Notes: generated by a model from the sequence alone, not told the origin. Positions 1 to 13,537 are shown, counted from the stretch's first letter. The stretch is 64,000 bases of DNA from Terana coerulea (GCA_024811115.1 JAKOGH010000768.1:62001-126000), one strand, 5' to 3'. Made by a program: numbers and translations.

Positions 1-1979
1 CTTCGGAAAGATATTTAAGGAGACTATACTTATCGCCATCCCTTCGAAACCTCTTCCTCGAGCTGCGAAGGGTACGGCAATGCGCAAGCAGTCTTTAGCC
101 ATCTATGCTGAGGAGATTGAGCAACTGTAAGCTGACCTGCACACTCGTATGAAATCCTTTAAATCTTTGTATCACAGATACGAAACACTCGAAAATAGTG
201 GGGACTCCGCCGGGATCGCTCCGCCTGACTCCTGGAAACCCGCCGCTCTCCAGCCTTGGCTGCTTCAGCACGCTAAATCACTTAACAACGACGCCGCTGT
301 GCAGGGCAACGAGGACCTGTTCGCCCAGGGCTTTGACAGGTCAGCTTCTCGCGTCCCATCGTGACGACATGAGCTGACAACCACTCTGGTTAGTCTGAGC
401 GCTACTATCCTACGGAACCGCATCATCGGCGCCTTGAGGTCTGCTAGCGATTCCGCGGCGCAGCAGGCGGTCAACGGCATCTCGCAAAACTTCATATTCG
501 ACCATCCGACTATCGAGCAATTGGCCCTGGCTATCGCTCAACTTGTCGCCCCTGCCTCCGCTGGCGTCGCGACGAAGAGCCGAGCGCAGAAAATTGCCGA
601 GTACATCGACAAGTATGGCGCAGACTTGCCGGAGCGAAATGTGCCTGCTGCTACTCACGCACCTGACATCGCCGTCCTGCTCACTGGATCGACCGGCAAT
701 CTCGGTTCGCATATCCTGGCATCCCTTCTGTCCAATGATGCCGTCGCCAAGGTGTACACCTTGGACAGGCCGTCTTCCCAGACAAGCCCTCAACAGAGGC
801 AGGACGCCGCTTTCCAAGACCGAGGTCTCTCAGCCACACTTCTCTCCGGCGGTAAATTGTCTGCTTTCGCTGGCGATGTTAACGCGCCAAACTTCGGTCT
901 AGAAACCGCTGCCTTTTCCGAAGTAACTGCCCGTCTTCAACTCCTCCTTTTCAACGCTGATGAAAAATCCCGTAGCTCGGCCAATCTGTGACACATATCG
1001 TCCACAATGCATGGAGAGTCAACTTCAACCACGGCCTGGAGTCGTTTGACGCTCAGATCGCTGGTAGCCGTAAACTACTTGACTTCGCCTTCGGTGCCAA
1101 GAATGGCGTTAAGCTGTTCTTCACATCCTCCGTCAGCGTGGCTCACGGCTGGGATGCTACCACGGGTCCTGTCCCCGAGGAACCTTTGGCGGATCCGGAT
1201 GTCGCTACCAGTACCGGGTATGCATCGTCTAAGTACGTTGTTGAGCAGGTATGTTTACCGTTCTTCCCACCTCGTACGCTTAGACTCTATCGCAGCTCCT
1301 AGCGAAAGCTGCTCAGCATGGCCTGCAAACCACTTCGTTGCGTGTCGGGCAGGTCTCCGGCTCCAAGGCCACAGGAGCGTGGAATACTACGGATTGGGTG
1401 CCCATACTCGTGAAGTCCGGCCTGACCCTCGGTAGCTTTCCGGATTTGGGCTCGGTAAGCCGTCTGACATTCTTCTGCGTTTCGCAGTAGCTGATCTCTG
1501 GGTAGTCTATCTCGTGGATTCCAATGGACGCAGTTGCAGACGCCACAGTTGACCTTATAACATCGGACCAGAGCCTCCCTACCGTCGTCAATGTCGTGCA
1601 CCCTCGTCCCGTGCCATGGTCGTCAATCTCTTCCGCCATCAACACCGCACTAGGCACTCGACTTCCCGTCGTACCACTCAGTGATTGGCTCCACGACCTT
1701 GAGCTGGCAGCGGTCAATGCCAATGCAGAGCGGCTCGAGTCTATTGTGAGCACCTTCGCAACGTTACCAAAGCCATGCTGACCTCTGTCCCCATGTAGCC
1801 CGCCATCCATCTACTTGGGTTTTTCACCGGCATCGCGCAGAGCCGGGGACCCGAGCCTGAGTTTAGCACGAGTGAGCTACAACAGTATAGCGCAAGTATA
1901 CGTAGCCTCGAGCCTTTGGACGCAAGCTATGCCTCCAGCTGGATAGGATATTGGAGGAGCAAAGGCTTCTTACCATAGT
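1..1979 (+). CDS. NRPS-like adenylate-forming reductase, 3' part (end of A domain, carrier domain, thioester reductase)
   Basis: The N-terminus lies off the left edge; reading starts at base 2. Seven exons join in frame: to 126, 178-339, 394-922, 976-1248, 1296-1454, 1506-1745 and 1799-1979, with six introns of 47-54 bases. The first exon is the end of an adenylation domain (RAAKGTAMRK, the C-terminal lysine loop). A carrier domain follows, with the phosphopantetheine serine in GFDSLSATILRNRI formed across the second intron. A Rossmann-type thioester reductase then begins (TGSTGNLGSHIL) and carries HNAWRVNFNH, the short-chain-dehydrogenase-like YASSKYV and SWIPMDAVA. The end (YWRSKGFLP) is typical of basidiomycete A-T-R enzymes. 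These activate a carboxylic acid as its adenylate, load it on the carrier arm and reduce it with NADPH to an aldehyde or alcohol. The substrate cannot be read because the A-domain core is missing. No breaks are seen. Confidence 0.92.
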
Positions 1980-2238
1980 GAAGTTTGATTGTTCGACGTG
2001 TCTTTACCTGCAACGAATGCAATATTTGTTTCTCAAACGTGCCACTCGCGTCTTTGCAATGCAGTCTTTACATCCGAGTGTAACAACCATAGTCCAAGGA
2101 GCCAATCAGCTAAGCAGGCTACCAAGGTAGTTTGACCAATTCGATATATGGGTATGAGGCAGTACTGTCAGTACATGTCGTAGTTATTTAGACGTGAACA
2201 TGAAGGTAGCGAGAAGGGATTCTTTTAAGCGGCCTAAC

Positions 2239-5200
2239 TCAATCAATATCAGCCTCCTCCGCTGGCGGTTCTGGCTGGATTGTTAGCGCAGCGACTTGTC
2301 GGGTCAAGTGTGACTCTTGAAGCCTGTGCTCGATCTCTGAGGCTTTGTGTCTCCTGGACTTGACACCGTCCCAGCAGTCTCTGGCAAGGCCCCAGAGCTC
2401 AGACTCCATGAGCGCGCCTTTATTGGATTCATCTCTGTATGTTGGAATCTCCGGGCGCGGCGGACGCTTGCCCGCCACAATATCACGGGCAAATTTAGCG
2501 GAGCCGTCGTCGTCGTCGTACGGAGCACCGCCAAGATAAATCTAACACCGACGTCCGGTCATTCACTGCAAGAGCATTACGTGAGAACCTGAATGGAACG
2601 CACCTCGACACAGACGATGCCAAACGCGTATACGTCTCCCTCAAACGTTGGTCGACTCGTGATTCCATCAACGTTGTCGAGAAGCTCGGGTGCTAGCCAG
2701 CCGCTATTTCCACGCCGCCTCGACGCGTAATTCTTGCTGTGTCCGTGCGCGAAAAGAGACAAGCCGAAGTCGGCTATAACGGCCTTGTATCCCTCATCGA
2801 TCAGAATGTTGCTCTACAAGCAGAGAGTCAGCTACTGTATGCTGTCTAAATAGCTCACATATGTCAAGCTTACTCCTCGAAAATCGCCATGGACCACGCC
2901 TTCTCTGTGAAGGTAAGCTAAACCACGAGAAACTTGTCTGATCTGTAGGCGCTGATTAGTGGCTTATAGTTGTCAAAGCAGTTTCAGCCTACCCAATTAT
3001 TGCAGTGTACTACGAGTGGAGTCTTCCCGGGATTTCTTTGTTTGCTCAACTTTGTGATGCAGTCGTCGGCGGTACCCAGAGGCATCCAAGGTGTCACGAT
3101 TGAGATAGGTCCGTAGCGGTGCGTAATTCCATAAAGAGGGAGAATGTTCTCGTGCTTCAGGCTCCAGGTGTTGATGATTTCCATATACATTTGCTGAAAG
3201 CCATGTTAGCCTGGCTCAAACACGATCATGGCTGCGTGTAGGCTACCTGTCTTCGTTCAAATCGCAGCTTCGCGTCCATGCCCGACAGAAATCTAAGGCA
3301 TTTCACGGCGACTTCGGGACGCCCGACAACTTTATGTATAGTTCGCTTGCCTTTGTACACGCTCGCATAACTACCTTCGCCGTCCGGGTCAGTCCCGGCG
3401 AAGATTGAGGATTCATTCTGAGATGTGATAAATACCGCATTCCACGGCAAAACGAGGAAGGACGGCAACACATCCGCTCGGCTGCATACATGAACAAGTA
3501 GACGCCGCAGGATGTCCCTTTGCGAATAGGCGTCTGGACCTGAGCGTTCTAATTCCTGGCGAACGTTGTCAGACAGAGGGTCTATGCTAGATAAGTGATC
3601 ATACCTCCTTAATCATATTGAGCACTTTCTGAGCATGCTCGCCCCGCACACAAGACAAGGTGCACGTGAGCGACTGCAACATCCATTCGTCGCCGGTGCG
3701 TGACTCGACAAGTGAAGATGCGAACAGCGTCAACAGAAGGCTGTCGATATCCGCTGGCGGGACACTCTTATCGCCTTGTCGGTGATATACCAAGCGTGTC
3801 CTGTGGTATATAAGCTCTTGATGCCACTTATACAGCTCCGTAGCGTCTTGCTTCATATACTGCTTGATAGTAGCATATGTGGCTTCTGCGACGGAGGCTC
3901 AGCCGATGTGCACCATGAAAGCACTGAGCCTAGAGTCATACCTGTATAGACATCTGCCCACCAGCAAACGAGGGATATGGCACGTCCTGCGACATCAACA
4001 ATGTCCTTCGCGACTTCGCTCAGAAGCAAATGCAACGCCTGGCTCTTCGCATGTTGTTGGCGTGCCGCCGTGCGAACATCCTCGCTGAGTCGTTCGTTGT
4101 TGGCTCTCTCGGCCGCTTTGTCCATACGTTCCAGTTCCTTGTCAAGACACTCCTCGGCGAATGTGACCTGTGCGCATGTCTGGATTATAACATCCTCCAG
4201 CGCGTGTCCTCGAAGATTCATCTGATCGATGGGTCGCCCTTCTCCATCCCTTGCCCCATGAGCTTTAGCCAGAGACATCTGCGCAGGAAACTGTTGTTGA
4301 AGATACACATACAATGCCTCCGCATGCAGGTTTGCGAGCTTCTGAAAGAAGATGAGCACGAGAAGATGAGCACGAGAAGATGAGCGTTAAATAAGAGCCG
4401 TGGATACTCACGTACTCCCGTGTGCTGGTGTCCGTTAGACTTCGAAGACCAACGAGGACAAGACGCAACCGCTCTAGAGTGGGCACGTTGTGTTCCACAG
4501 CAGTAGTAGTCAGATTTGCGGGGTAAGAGGCTTGTGCAAGAAGACGAATCTTGATAGATCCCAGCGTCATTCCACCACGTCCCGGGGGCACGGATTGGCG
4601 GGTCAAAGCCATTTTCTGTATCAGTGGAGTGTTTCCTAGTACGACTAGTAAGTAAAGTGTACGATGTACCCACCTTCGACCAACAGAGCCCAGGCCTCAA
4701 TCTGTGCGGATGCAAAGAGTACCGGCATTCCCTTATCACTAACACCATATATCTCAACTAGTAGATAACTGCGATTTCGAATGCGCCTACACCATTCCAG
4801 TACTTAGTAAGGTACCGTTGAAAGTTCGCATGTCGCTTACAGTCGATACTTGATGGGCTTTCCTTGAAGCCAATTGTAATCGGGACAGGCCGGAAATTGG
4901 TCGAAGTCCTGATCGTCGAGCTTGATGCGACAAGATAAAGGACCATGCCGACCAGCAATATTTCCTTGCAGTTCTGTACAGATGAGCACAACAGAGCCAC
5001 GTCATCAGCAGCATGGGACATACCTAACAGGCGAGCAGGCAGTAAGAGTTTAGACATCGAGTGTGCGAGTGGACACGTATGGGGATGTGTTCGGGGGTTC
5101 AGTTGGTGGTTGTCGCGCGCGAGGGGGCAGGGGCCGGACAGCACCACCGAGGACCCAAGTACCAGATGATATACGATGCATTTGAGCCCTAATCAATGAT

Positions 5201-5488
5201 GGAACAAAGAAGTCGCTGGCGATGACAGATTCTCTGTATGCATCCAGCAAAGTCTACAGCACGGTAAGTTAGTTCACACAGACATGACAGGCTGACAAAC
5301 TCACTCAGGTTGCTCGTCGGAGCTGGTAACGACGAGACAAAAGCCCATAGGGGTCAGGCGCTGTCACAAGAGTTCGGTCCACGGCCACCTTGTCCCCACA
5401 TCCGTCGCAGAAGATGCGACACACTTGCACACATGCGAAACTCCAGTTTAGGCTGTATTCATCCGAGGTCTCCTTCAGATTTACCCAT
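2239..5488 (-). CDS. A1: multi-domain protein with C-terminal TKL-like kinase (HGD type)
   Basis: The kinase is assembled from exons ending at 2239. It has a glycine loop GEGSYASVYKG, beta-3 lysine in VAVKCL, a catalytic loop written VHGDFRG instead of HRD, the metal site ADFGLSLF, the GNSGWLAPELL activation segment, DVYAFGIVCVE and the C-lobe LWGLARDCW. Clear introns are 2542-2603, 2814-2873, 2952-2992, 3194-3246, 3556-3604, 3886-3941 and 4342-4411. Upstream of the kinase is a long helical region (roughly 3605-4600), including a stretch rich in charged helix formers (ECLDKELERMDKAAERANNE). Exons between about 4620 and 5490 look like beta-structure but are uncertain, so the start is approximate. 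An (Asp)4 run at 2505-2520 lies in the C-lobe. HGD for HRD makes it a non-RD kinase; the aspartate and DFG are kept, so activity is plausible. Paralogues in this window are A2 to A5. Confidence 0.75.
4342..4411 (-). repeat. 14-base tandem repeat inside an A1 intron
   Basis: Within this intron the unit GAGAAGATGAGCAC is repeated about two and a half times in a row on the + strand (4345-4385). The splice donor GTGAGT and acceptor TTTCAG lie outside it. It is a small minisatellite with no evident function. Confidence 0.7.
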
Positions 5489-5971
5489 AGGATGTGCGCT
5501 ATGAGAGGAAAATATTAAAGCGGCGGGCACTAAGCGCCTTTGCGTGGTTACTCGGCGTATGCCGCGATGAGCGCGCAGCGCCATCAAAGCGGCGGGGCGT
5601 TTCCTCAATATCATTGTCCTCCACTGAACACAACACGCACGCATGCTTTGCGTTCCGAGAAGCTGGCGCAAGTCCTACATCTTCAAAGCGAGCAAAAGGC
5701 CGACCTACCCCCTGCTCTTATAGAGGCACATGCGGAGGAATCAATTTACTTATGGGTGAGAGCGCTCCTGCGTTGTTCAGCTCTACACAGGCGGCGACTA
5801 GCAAGTCAGATTGACTAAAATTTGCATTTCGCTATCTCTCTAGCAAAACAAAATAGAACGTAAATATTAATATAGCTACCTACGAACCCCCGCAACATTA
5901 AGACATTTCTCCCTCGCGAGAAGACAATCAACAGGCTCACAATAAGTCAAGAATGTCTGGAATCGCGTGCG
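5489..5971. other. No recognised gene; gap between A1 and the 6-kb gene
   Basis: A + strand open frame of about 106 codons (5494-5814) lies here. It has no recognisable motif, no convincing splice structure and low-complexity composition. It may hold the A1 promoter on the minus strand. Nothing else is supported. Confidence 0.4.
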
Positions 5972-6957
5972 TCATGCATGGTGTCCTTGAATCTGAAGCG
6001 CTCCTCCGTGCCGACGAAGCCCTACGGCCGCAGGATCAAAGGGACGTGAACTTGATGCTGCTTCACGCAAATAAGGTGCGCAATACTTCATGATGAAAGG
6101 CGTGTTTGACCAATCTCCTGGCGGTTGCTCTTGTTGAGCGACAAGAGCCTTACTGCGAGTCAGGTCCTGTTGCGCCTGCAGACTACCCTGCATTGGAGTG
6201 GTTGGAGAGCCGGGACTATCGCATCTTACGGAGTTAACTCCCATCCTGATCCAGTATGGGCCGTCTTCCCCTCCATCGGCTTCGTCGTCGGATCCGAGCT
6301 GTCTTCTTGCTTCTCGCGGCACTTTGCTCTTGTCATGCTTAAGCAGAGTAGATGTAGAGTCCTGAACATATGTCATATGAGTCCATTTGAAGAGTAATTC
6401 AAAGAATGGGACTTACAATGACGTCTTTCTCAAGGGCCAAGACAAGCTTCAGCAACGTCTTTATTCTCCTCAGCAGCCTTTCTTCTTCTTCAGCATCCCT
6501 CTCACTGTCGCTACTCAGTTCTTTTACCCCTTGGCGATACTGCCTATAGTAGATAGTGAAGCTTAATGACAGATGAGAGTCCCATCCTCAACCAAAAATG
6601 AATATCAACAACTACGAACCCTCGAATCTCGCCCAGAAGATCTTGCGGTCCCTTCACCTCAGCCAGAGATGCAATAGCATCCAAATTGCCAAGCCCCTCT
6701 CGCTCGGCACGGGCGCAGACCTCTTCAATCTCCCTCTGCATAGCTTGCAGTAGCTTTTGTATCTGCCTCAGCTTGACGTTAGCGAGCGAGTCTTCATCAT
6801 CATCTGCATGAGACGGCTCGGATTGGATCTGTTCCGGTGCGGGCGTAGTCTCTCTTGTGGTCCTTGAGACAGTAAAGTTGTACGCGTATATCCACGACTG
6901 AATTAATGCCGATCTGAGTCCTCCGCTGGCACTGGAAGGCTCTGGCTCAGGTTGCAT
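5972..6957 (-). CDS. Unrecognised protein with coiled-coil segments
   Basis: The first ATG of the frame is at 6957 (MQPEPEPSSASGG). The first exon has a Ser/Thr/Pro-rich N-terminus, an acidic run (HADDDEDSLAN) and a long helix (VKLRQIQKLLQAMQREIEEV) likely to form a coiled coil. A second exon (about 6412-6527) is very charged (SERDAEEEERLLRRIKTLL), again coiled-coil-like, and ends at a GTAAGT donor. The third exon starts after TTCAG near 6361 and reads DSTSTLLKHDKSKVPREARR, followed by an acidic stretch; a final short exon ends at 5972. The splice between the first two exons is ambiguous. No family is recognised. It is head-to-head with P1, sharing about 640 bases of upstream DNA. Confidence 0.45.
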
Positions 6958-7600
6958 GCGGTCTATAGACCTGTAAGGCTGAGCCAAGGAAGAAGTCAAC
7001 AGGGCAGTCCAAACTACCGCATCATTATGACAGCGTACCGATTACAAATATACAAATATCCAGGGAACCAACGACTCTCAAGGCCTCCACCGCTATGCGC
7101 GGTACGGCGGTCGGCACGGCAGGGAACAGGGTGTAGAGTAGGGTGTAGTGAAAAGAGCGGCGTGAAGAATTCACTGAAGGAGTGACGACGAGAAAGTTCA
7201 GAAGATCGAGAGGCCGATTCGCACTAGCGGTAGCTCGTCATTAGCCAATTCTTCCGACCGCCCCGTCCGGTCAAAGTTGGATAGGTGACTGGAGACTCCA
7301 GTCGCTCAAGTGCCGAGTGATGTTGGGTTACGAGTAGCATGGCATCGGCCCCGGCCCCCCGCCGCCCAGACAAGACAAAAGTTGCCATAAAACCTCAGGA
7401 ATACAATGCGCTGGACGTCCCGGTGACTTTCAAGAGGGAGGTGCCTGATAGCGGTGAGAGCTTTGGGCGCCAATTTACGTGTTTCTTGGGACGACGTTGT
7501 TGGTCCGCGGGAGACATTATGTCAGCAATCTCGGCACGAGTTCGTGTACTCAGGCTTTTGCCGCATGGCCAACTCAACACCCGTTCTCTTCACCACCGCC
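6958..7600. promoter_or_regulatory. Shared upstream region between the coiled-coil gene (-) and P1 (+)
   Basis: This 640-base divergent intergenic stretch separates two oppositely directed starts. It includes a C-run (CCCCGGCCCCCC near 7346) and an open frame at 7339-7617 with no known motif. An in-frame upstream ATG for P1 lies at 7565. A bidirectional promoter is inferred from the layout only; no TATA box is obvious. Confidence 0.35.
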
Positions 7601-8965
7601 ATGTCTCGTGCGACTAGCCCCACTAGCTCTGACGAAGATAACGATGAGTTAGCTGCTGAATTCTCTCGCGTTGCAGCAACCCTTTCGAAGCACGAGCTGC
7701 GGTGGCGAGACCGTCAGCAATTTCTCGAGGCAAAGGGATACATGCTGCGACCTCGGTATCATCCTGAGTGGGTCCCCTCTTGGTACAGCAATGGTCGCAG
7801 CCCTGACGATTGCGAGGACTTCTGTCCCCTACCCGTGAGTCTCTTGCTCGCATTTGAGGTGTGCACTCTGACGTGCGCGTAGTTCCGACCAAATCTCGTT
7901 GACGCGAGACGAATGTCTGACAACCAACTGGTCTACATCAAGCGTGTTCGGACAGGTCTGCACGAGCAGTCGATAGCAATGATGTTCTCTGATCCAGCCA
8001 TCCGCGACGACCCCAAGAACCACTGTGTACCAATACTCGACCTCTTCAGGGACGACCGCGACGAGACCATCTCTTACATAGTCATGCCGTTCCTAAGACT
8101 CACGGATGATCCTCCCTTCCAATACGTAAACGATGTTGTGGAGTTCGTGGATCAGATTCTGGAGGTAACTAGGATTTCATTCAACCAGCCATCTCTTGAC
8201 TTAATTGGAACAAACGCAGGGACTGTTGTTCATGCATCGGTTCGGAGTTGCACATAGGTACGACTTTGCCGAGCTGTTGAATTCTCATCTCATATGCCTT
8301 CATCTAGGGACTGTGCCGGCAAGAATTTGATGATGGATGCAACAGCGATGTATCCTAAGGGCTTTCATCCGGTACAGACAGATCTTCTGCATGACTTGGA
8401 GCATACTGCCCCTGTCATTGCTCGACTTGGAGTCTGGCCTCCAGTCAAGTACTACTTCGTCGATTTTGGCATTGCGGTCCGGATACCACCAGAGGTCCAC
8501 CCGAAGCTGGCAACAGGAGAAGATGGCATAGATCAAGAGGTTCCGGAGCTGTCAGCCACGATCCCATACAACCCATTCAAAGTGGACATCTTTGTGGTGG
8601 GCAACGTTTTCCGCAAAGAAATTCATGCGGTGCGTTTCCAGTATGTCCAGAGCTTTGGGCGAGTGCTCATCGCCCACTTGTAGAAATTCTCCAACGTCAA
8701 CTTTTTGAAGCCGTTGATCAAGTCTATGACGCGCCGCGACCCCAGTCAACGTCCGGATGCTAATGCGGCACTGCAGCACTGGCAGAAGATTCGTGGCGGG
8801 ATTTGCTTCGTCCATCGTGGCTACCGTTTGCGTGACGCAGATTCGAGCCAGGAGGCGATAACATTTGACGTTGTTGCTTTTCTGAAGCTTGGTATGATCC
8901 TCTCGAGAAGATTTCTATTCTGGACCACAAGATGGCTGCAGATATTGAGCCATCTTGGCTGCTGA
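7601..8965 (+). CDS. P1: HRDC-type fungal kinase-like protein
   Basis: Five exons join in frame: 7601-7834, 7883-8164, 8220-8257, 8308-8629 and 8684-8965. The protein starts with an acidic leader and the family N-motif (LRWRDRQQFLE..GYMLRPRYHPEW..SW). An N-lobe follows with the lysine in LVYIKRV and a hinge SYIVMPFLR, but no glycine-rich loop. The catalytic loop is AHRDCAGKN, with HR and DC on separate exons (an intron splits the motif), followed by the family signature MMDATAMYPKGFHPV. The metal site is VDFGIAV, then VPELSATIPYNPFKVDIF. The C-lobe has PLIKSMTRRDPSQRPDA, and the end is a hydrophobic helix (DVVAFLKLGMILSRRFLFW). This is an abundant Agaricomycete family without a settled name. 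All catalytic residues are present. An alternative in-frame start is 7565. P2 is its nearest relative here. Confidence 0.85.
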
Positions 8966-11900
8966 GCCGTCTATCGTCCAGATCTGTATCGTCCACTTCG
9001 CTCTTTCTTCGACAATGCTTTATTTGCCTTTTGTTTCTGCCATACATCAATTTCTACTATACATCTACTCCGTTGTTTGTAAATTGCTAGGATTCTACAG
9101 GCCCAACTCCGAATGCGTTGATACAGTTAGTCTCACTGAATTGGACCGTGGCTATGCATGTATTATGCTAGTGGTAAATGCTGGCAAGTGAGTAGGCTAC
9201 AAAGCAAGGTCCCGCAGTACCAAAAGGCACAGCAATTCTACTGTGGCGTCTGTGAGCCAAGGTCCCTGGGACGGCAGGGACGAACGTTGGGACCAGCCTC
9301 AGGTGGATGATGTGTCACACTCTCAGACGGGGAAGGTTCATTGAGGGAGCTGTTTCCAGACATTGAGGCCAGCATGACCGGGAGTGTGCGCTCCGTCTTA
9401 CTCAGCCTTATACACAAAAGCGTTCGTCGTTAGGACAAAAGCGTAGAAGTGTAGCCGTCCACGGCATCGGATACGCGTTGCGTGACATCGGTACATGTGG
9501 CGAAGAAGATAGATTTGACGTACTCCCAAAACATGAGGAATTGACTTCCAAAGCCGACAAGGTTTGGATTGAGCCTCCACTGCCCACCGCCAGCGGCGCT
9601 ACTGCAGAAGGCGAATTATCGTGTGGTCGTTCTTGTGATGTAGATGTAGAAGCCCTGAGCCCTGAGCCGGCATGGCGGTGGGGCATCTATCAGCTGGTGT
9701 CAAACGCCAGTACAATAAATGAGCTTCTGAGAATACACCAGGGCCTGAATGCTGGCTACACGGCCCAAAAGCACGCCCCGCCTGGGACCGCAGCTCGTGC
9801 ATGAGAATATCCGCGGCAAAGACGCGCATCGCTCTGAATCGGAGAGAAAACTTGGGTACGGGTAAAATCATACAGCTTGGCGGTATTGCCCCATAATCCT
9901 CTGTGCTTCCCGTGAACGATGCAAATGCTGACGTCATCTCTGTACGGTAGGGCGGTTAGTGATAGTAGTACAAGCGCACTGCATGGTAACGACTCACCGG
10001 AATGTTTCCTTAGTACACGAGAAGCGCCAGATACAGGTGCAGTGCGACCCTGCCTTGCAAACAATAGGACGCTCCGTGATGTGAAAATCTAAACCACACA
10101 CTCAGATCAGAACGCACGCCCTTGACGGCAGTGTACCGCCTCGAACCGTAAACCGGGTACGAGATGGCTTAGTTTGGGCTTAGTAGAGGACAGTCGGCAG
10201 TGCGCTTTGATGTTCTTCGTTGCCCACGAGACATAATCTTAGAACAGGTCCCGAGTTCCCAGCAACCGGCCACGAGCTGCTCAGAATTCTGGGAACAGTG
10301 ATGTACAGCCAGACTTGGAAATTCGGCACTCAAGAGTCAAGCTGCTGGAAAGCAGTTGTCCTGAGGCGCAGTGAGAAGGTATCAGTCTTAATATGATACG
10401 ACGACGTACCCAAATACGCTCCAACAACGCTCTGATGTTCTCCAAGAAATGTCGCGGAGACCGGTAGGCTGTGCGAGCCCTGAGCTCCCAGTAGTGTTCG
10501 GCCATGACTCACGATTCACGCCATTCCTTTATCACGATTTTTAGATACGGGCCACTCGGACCATGCAGTGGGTACAAAGCGTTCGAAATGTAACGATGAG
10601 AGTGTATCGATGAGCAGGAAGTCAGTTGTCGGACCCTGATTGTGAGGGCGTGTGAGTGACGCGACAGTGAACTCCTGCCTTTTGCAAGGTTGACAAAATA
10701 TGACGAGAAACCTTTCGTGGTCCGGAGCATAAAGGAAGTGAGGCTTGGTCGTAGACAACTACGTCGCAGCTGGCTGAACGACGAGTCTCAAAGCGCGCTA
10801 TAGGAGATTGTTTGTGCGTTGTTTGTAACTATGGACGGCTTATATAATGGACTCTCACGGGAGATCTGCGCGATTATCCCCAGGATGACTGCTACTCGCA
10901 ATTCACAGCAGCATTCCACAAAATCATCGCTGGAATAATGAGAGAACTCTCCGATATAACGCAGAGTACTGTACAATGCGCTGAGGACTGCCGGAGCGAA
11001 TAGGATGGTAGCGCCGTATCAGGCGCCCAAATCAACGGGAAGCTCCGATAGCTCCGAGCGGCGGGAGGCGGGAGTCGGCCTCGCCTTGAAGCAATCATCA
11101 CGATTGCTTTGCAGCTGAGTTAGACGTCATAAGCAATGTGCTCGACGCCTCACTTATGCATAGAATTCTGATGGCTTCTGTAAAGTGTACACATGCTCCC
11201 GACAGGTGGTGGTCAGCAGCTCTGAAGGCGTAGCGGGTATATTCTCAGCATTGGACGATGATCTAGCACATTGCGCTTCTCTCTAAAACATGTGGACAGG
11301 TAACTCTGTGTGAAACAATGCTGTAGACACTCAGCATGCTATGTTCAAGCTGTGGTTGTCCCTCCTGCATCTACTATTCTGGAGCCACGGCCGTCGCCGC
11401 CGATGTACGAGGAATGTACTGGTGCATTCTGTACCACGTTGATGACGGTCTTTGAGGCCAGTGGATATGTGCGCATGTTCCGTCATAGGCTACTTATCTT
11501 CGTAATCAATACGCTGTCTCTTCCAGGCCGCGGGCCCGGTAGACCAACCTCCACGGATTGCGGACATACCCGTTGGCCAACAAGAAGGCACTCACCATAC
11601 CTCGTCTCCAGACCGCTGGTGTCTAGGAAAACTCTCGGACAACCAGCCACCCCTCCCTCTCGCTATAGTGGAGCGTTTCTCCGGTAGCCTGAGCTTCTTC
11701 TGCTACCGCATTTCAAGACATGTCTGAATTGTCTTGGATCCTTCGCGACGACTGCCACCACAGAGACGTAACTGTCGTACAATGTCCTTGGAGGGTCCAC
11801 TGTGAGCAGCTCCAAAGAACTGATCGTCCGTGAGGACGCAGCAGAGGTGGATGTAACGCACCACGAAGCTATAGCTGTGTCGGAGGGCCGGCTGTCTTGA

Positions 11901-13537
11901 TGCCTGACGCAGGTCTAAACATCGAAATGGCTATCCTGTCACAGGGCTGGGACCAGTAACTTGTAAATGCAGAATTCCAAGTCGCGCAGTCGGCTGGAGT
12001 CTTGTGGTACACATACGGAGGTACCAGTTGAGACGAGGTACGACGGTGCCAGTATGGACCAGAGATGCATAATAATTCAATACTAATCCGAAGGCTGTGA
12101 AGCGAGGCTGATAGCGAGGAGTATCAGCATAGCAGGGGAGCCCTGAATGAGGACTGGTAAGAGTTGGATGTGGGAGTCGGGAGCGCGGCACACTGCCAGC
12201 GCACTGGCGAGCTTCCGTAGCGCTGCTCGCGGCCAGGCGGTTACCTGCTGCCGTACATCGACTCGCGTACACTTTGCATACACCCCATGCATGCCTGTCC
12301 TTTCGGGACTTTGCCGTCCAAGCCTCTGCGCCAGCAAGCAACTTGGCTGCCGTGTTGAAGGAATGTTCAGCAGCTCATTGTTAGCAGCAGCATTGTCGAG
12401 GACGCTTACGGAGCGTATTGTATCCTGTGCCTTGCAGAGTCGTGGTGTCTGCCACCCGTACAAGGACGTCGGTTGATGTTTGCCATTACGGGGACCAGGG
12501 ACTAACGCAGGATAGTACCTCTTGCACTTGCACACCAGTTGATAGCAAGCACGGCTGTCGTGCTGACCAACTGCTGACCGTCGACCATTCAATGGTGTCT
12601 CATGTTCCAAATTCCTCTATCTGTGTCACTTGCTTCTATACAGTACTGTCAGTCGGAGCTAAACTAGGCACGGCTCGTTGTTACATATATGACACCCACA
12701 GGGCGGATGTGTCAAACCATTGCTGAGGAATACAAGACCTCTTTGTTGCACGCTGCAGACTGACTGCGATGAGGTGAATTCCTGCCTTGTACTGTGGAAT
12801 GAAAACGTCTCAGCCGCACGCGTTCCAAGGGATGATGAGCTATGCTGGCAGCGTCGCTTCCCTCCATTTGCTCGGCTGTTAGAGTTTCTGCAACAAGATC
12901 ATGCGTGTCAGTGCCAGTGAAGGAGCAGCAGTGACAATCCACAACGCACCATGTGTACAAGGGATCCAGGCGATACTCCTCGGTCGCCGCCATCCTCACG
13001 CCGGTATGAGAAGCCAAGTGCTGCCACGCAGCGGACCCTCAGCCTGAACTTCCCCGTCTAAGCAACGTGTGGCGCGCATTCATTCGCCAGACAAGGGCAG
13101 GGAGATATGACCGAGATTCGATGAGATGGATTGGTCGGAGATTCCAGCTTTCTTGCGTGAAGTGAGTCGTTTTTGCGCCCACGAGGCGTACATCGTCTTG
13201 TAATAGCTGCGGTGTCTATGAGGTGACATCCCCACATAGGTGCCAGACGAAGAGACTCATGTTGCGCTTTGGTGATGACACATGCCAGCGCTTAGTCAAA
13301 GCACGCGACAATCATGCGATGATCTCTTATCGGAAACTGTTTGGCATCTGTTTACCCATGTGTTCCTCTTATCTAATCAGGTCCCACGCTTTGACACCAA
13401 AGCAACGGCTTTGCAGAACGCATCCATGAAACATGACAAGATATCTCTACCAAGTACCCCTAGTACCTGCGGCGTAAAACGGAACATATCACATCCATAC
13501 AACTACTGCTAGCAAAGTGCAGCGAGCTCGATGCCGA
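8966..13537. other. 4.6-kb stretch without a recognised gene
   Basis: Both strands carry only short open frames (for example 9478-9804 +, 9599-9937 -, 12083-12610 -) with no motif known to me and no consistent splice chain linking them. Composition is mixed, without AT-rich or tandem-repeat features. It may contain an unrecognised fast-evolving gene or a decayed one. Nothing specific can be supported. Confidence 0.45.
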
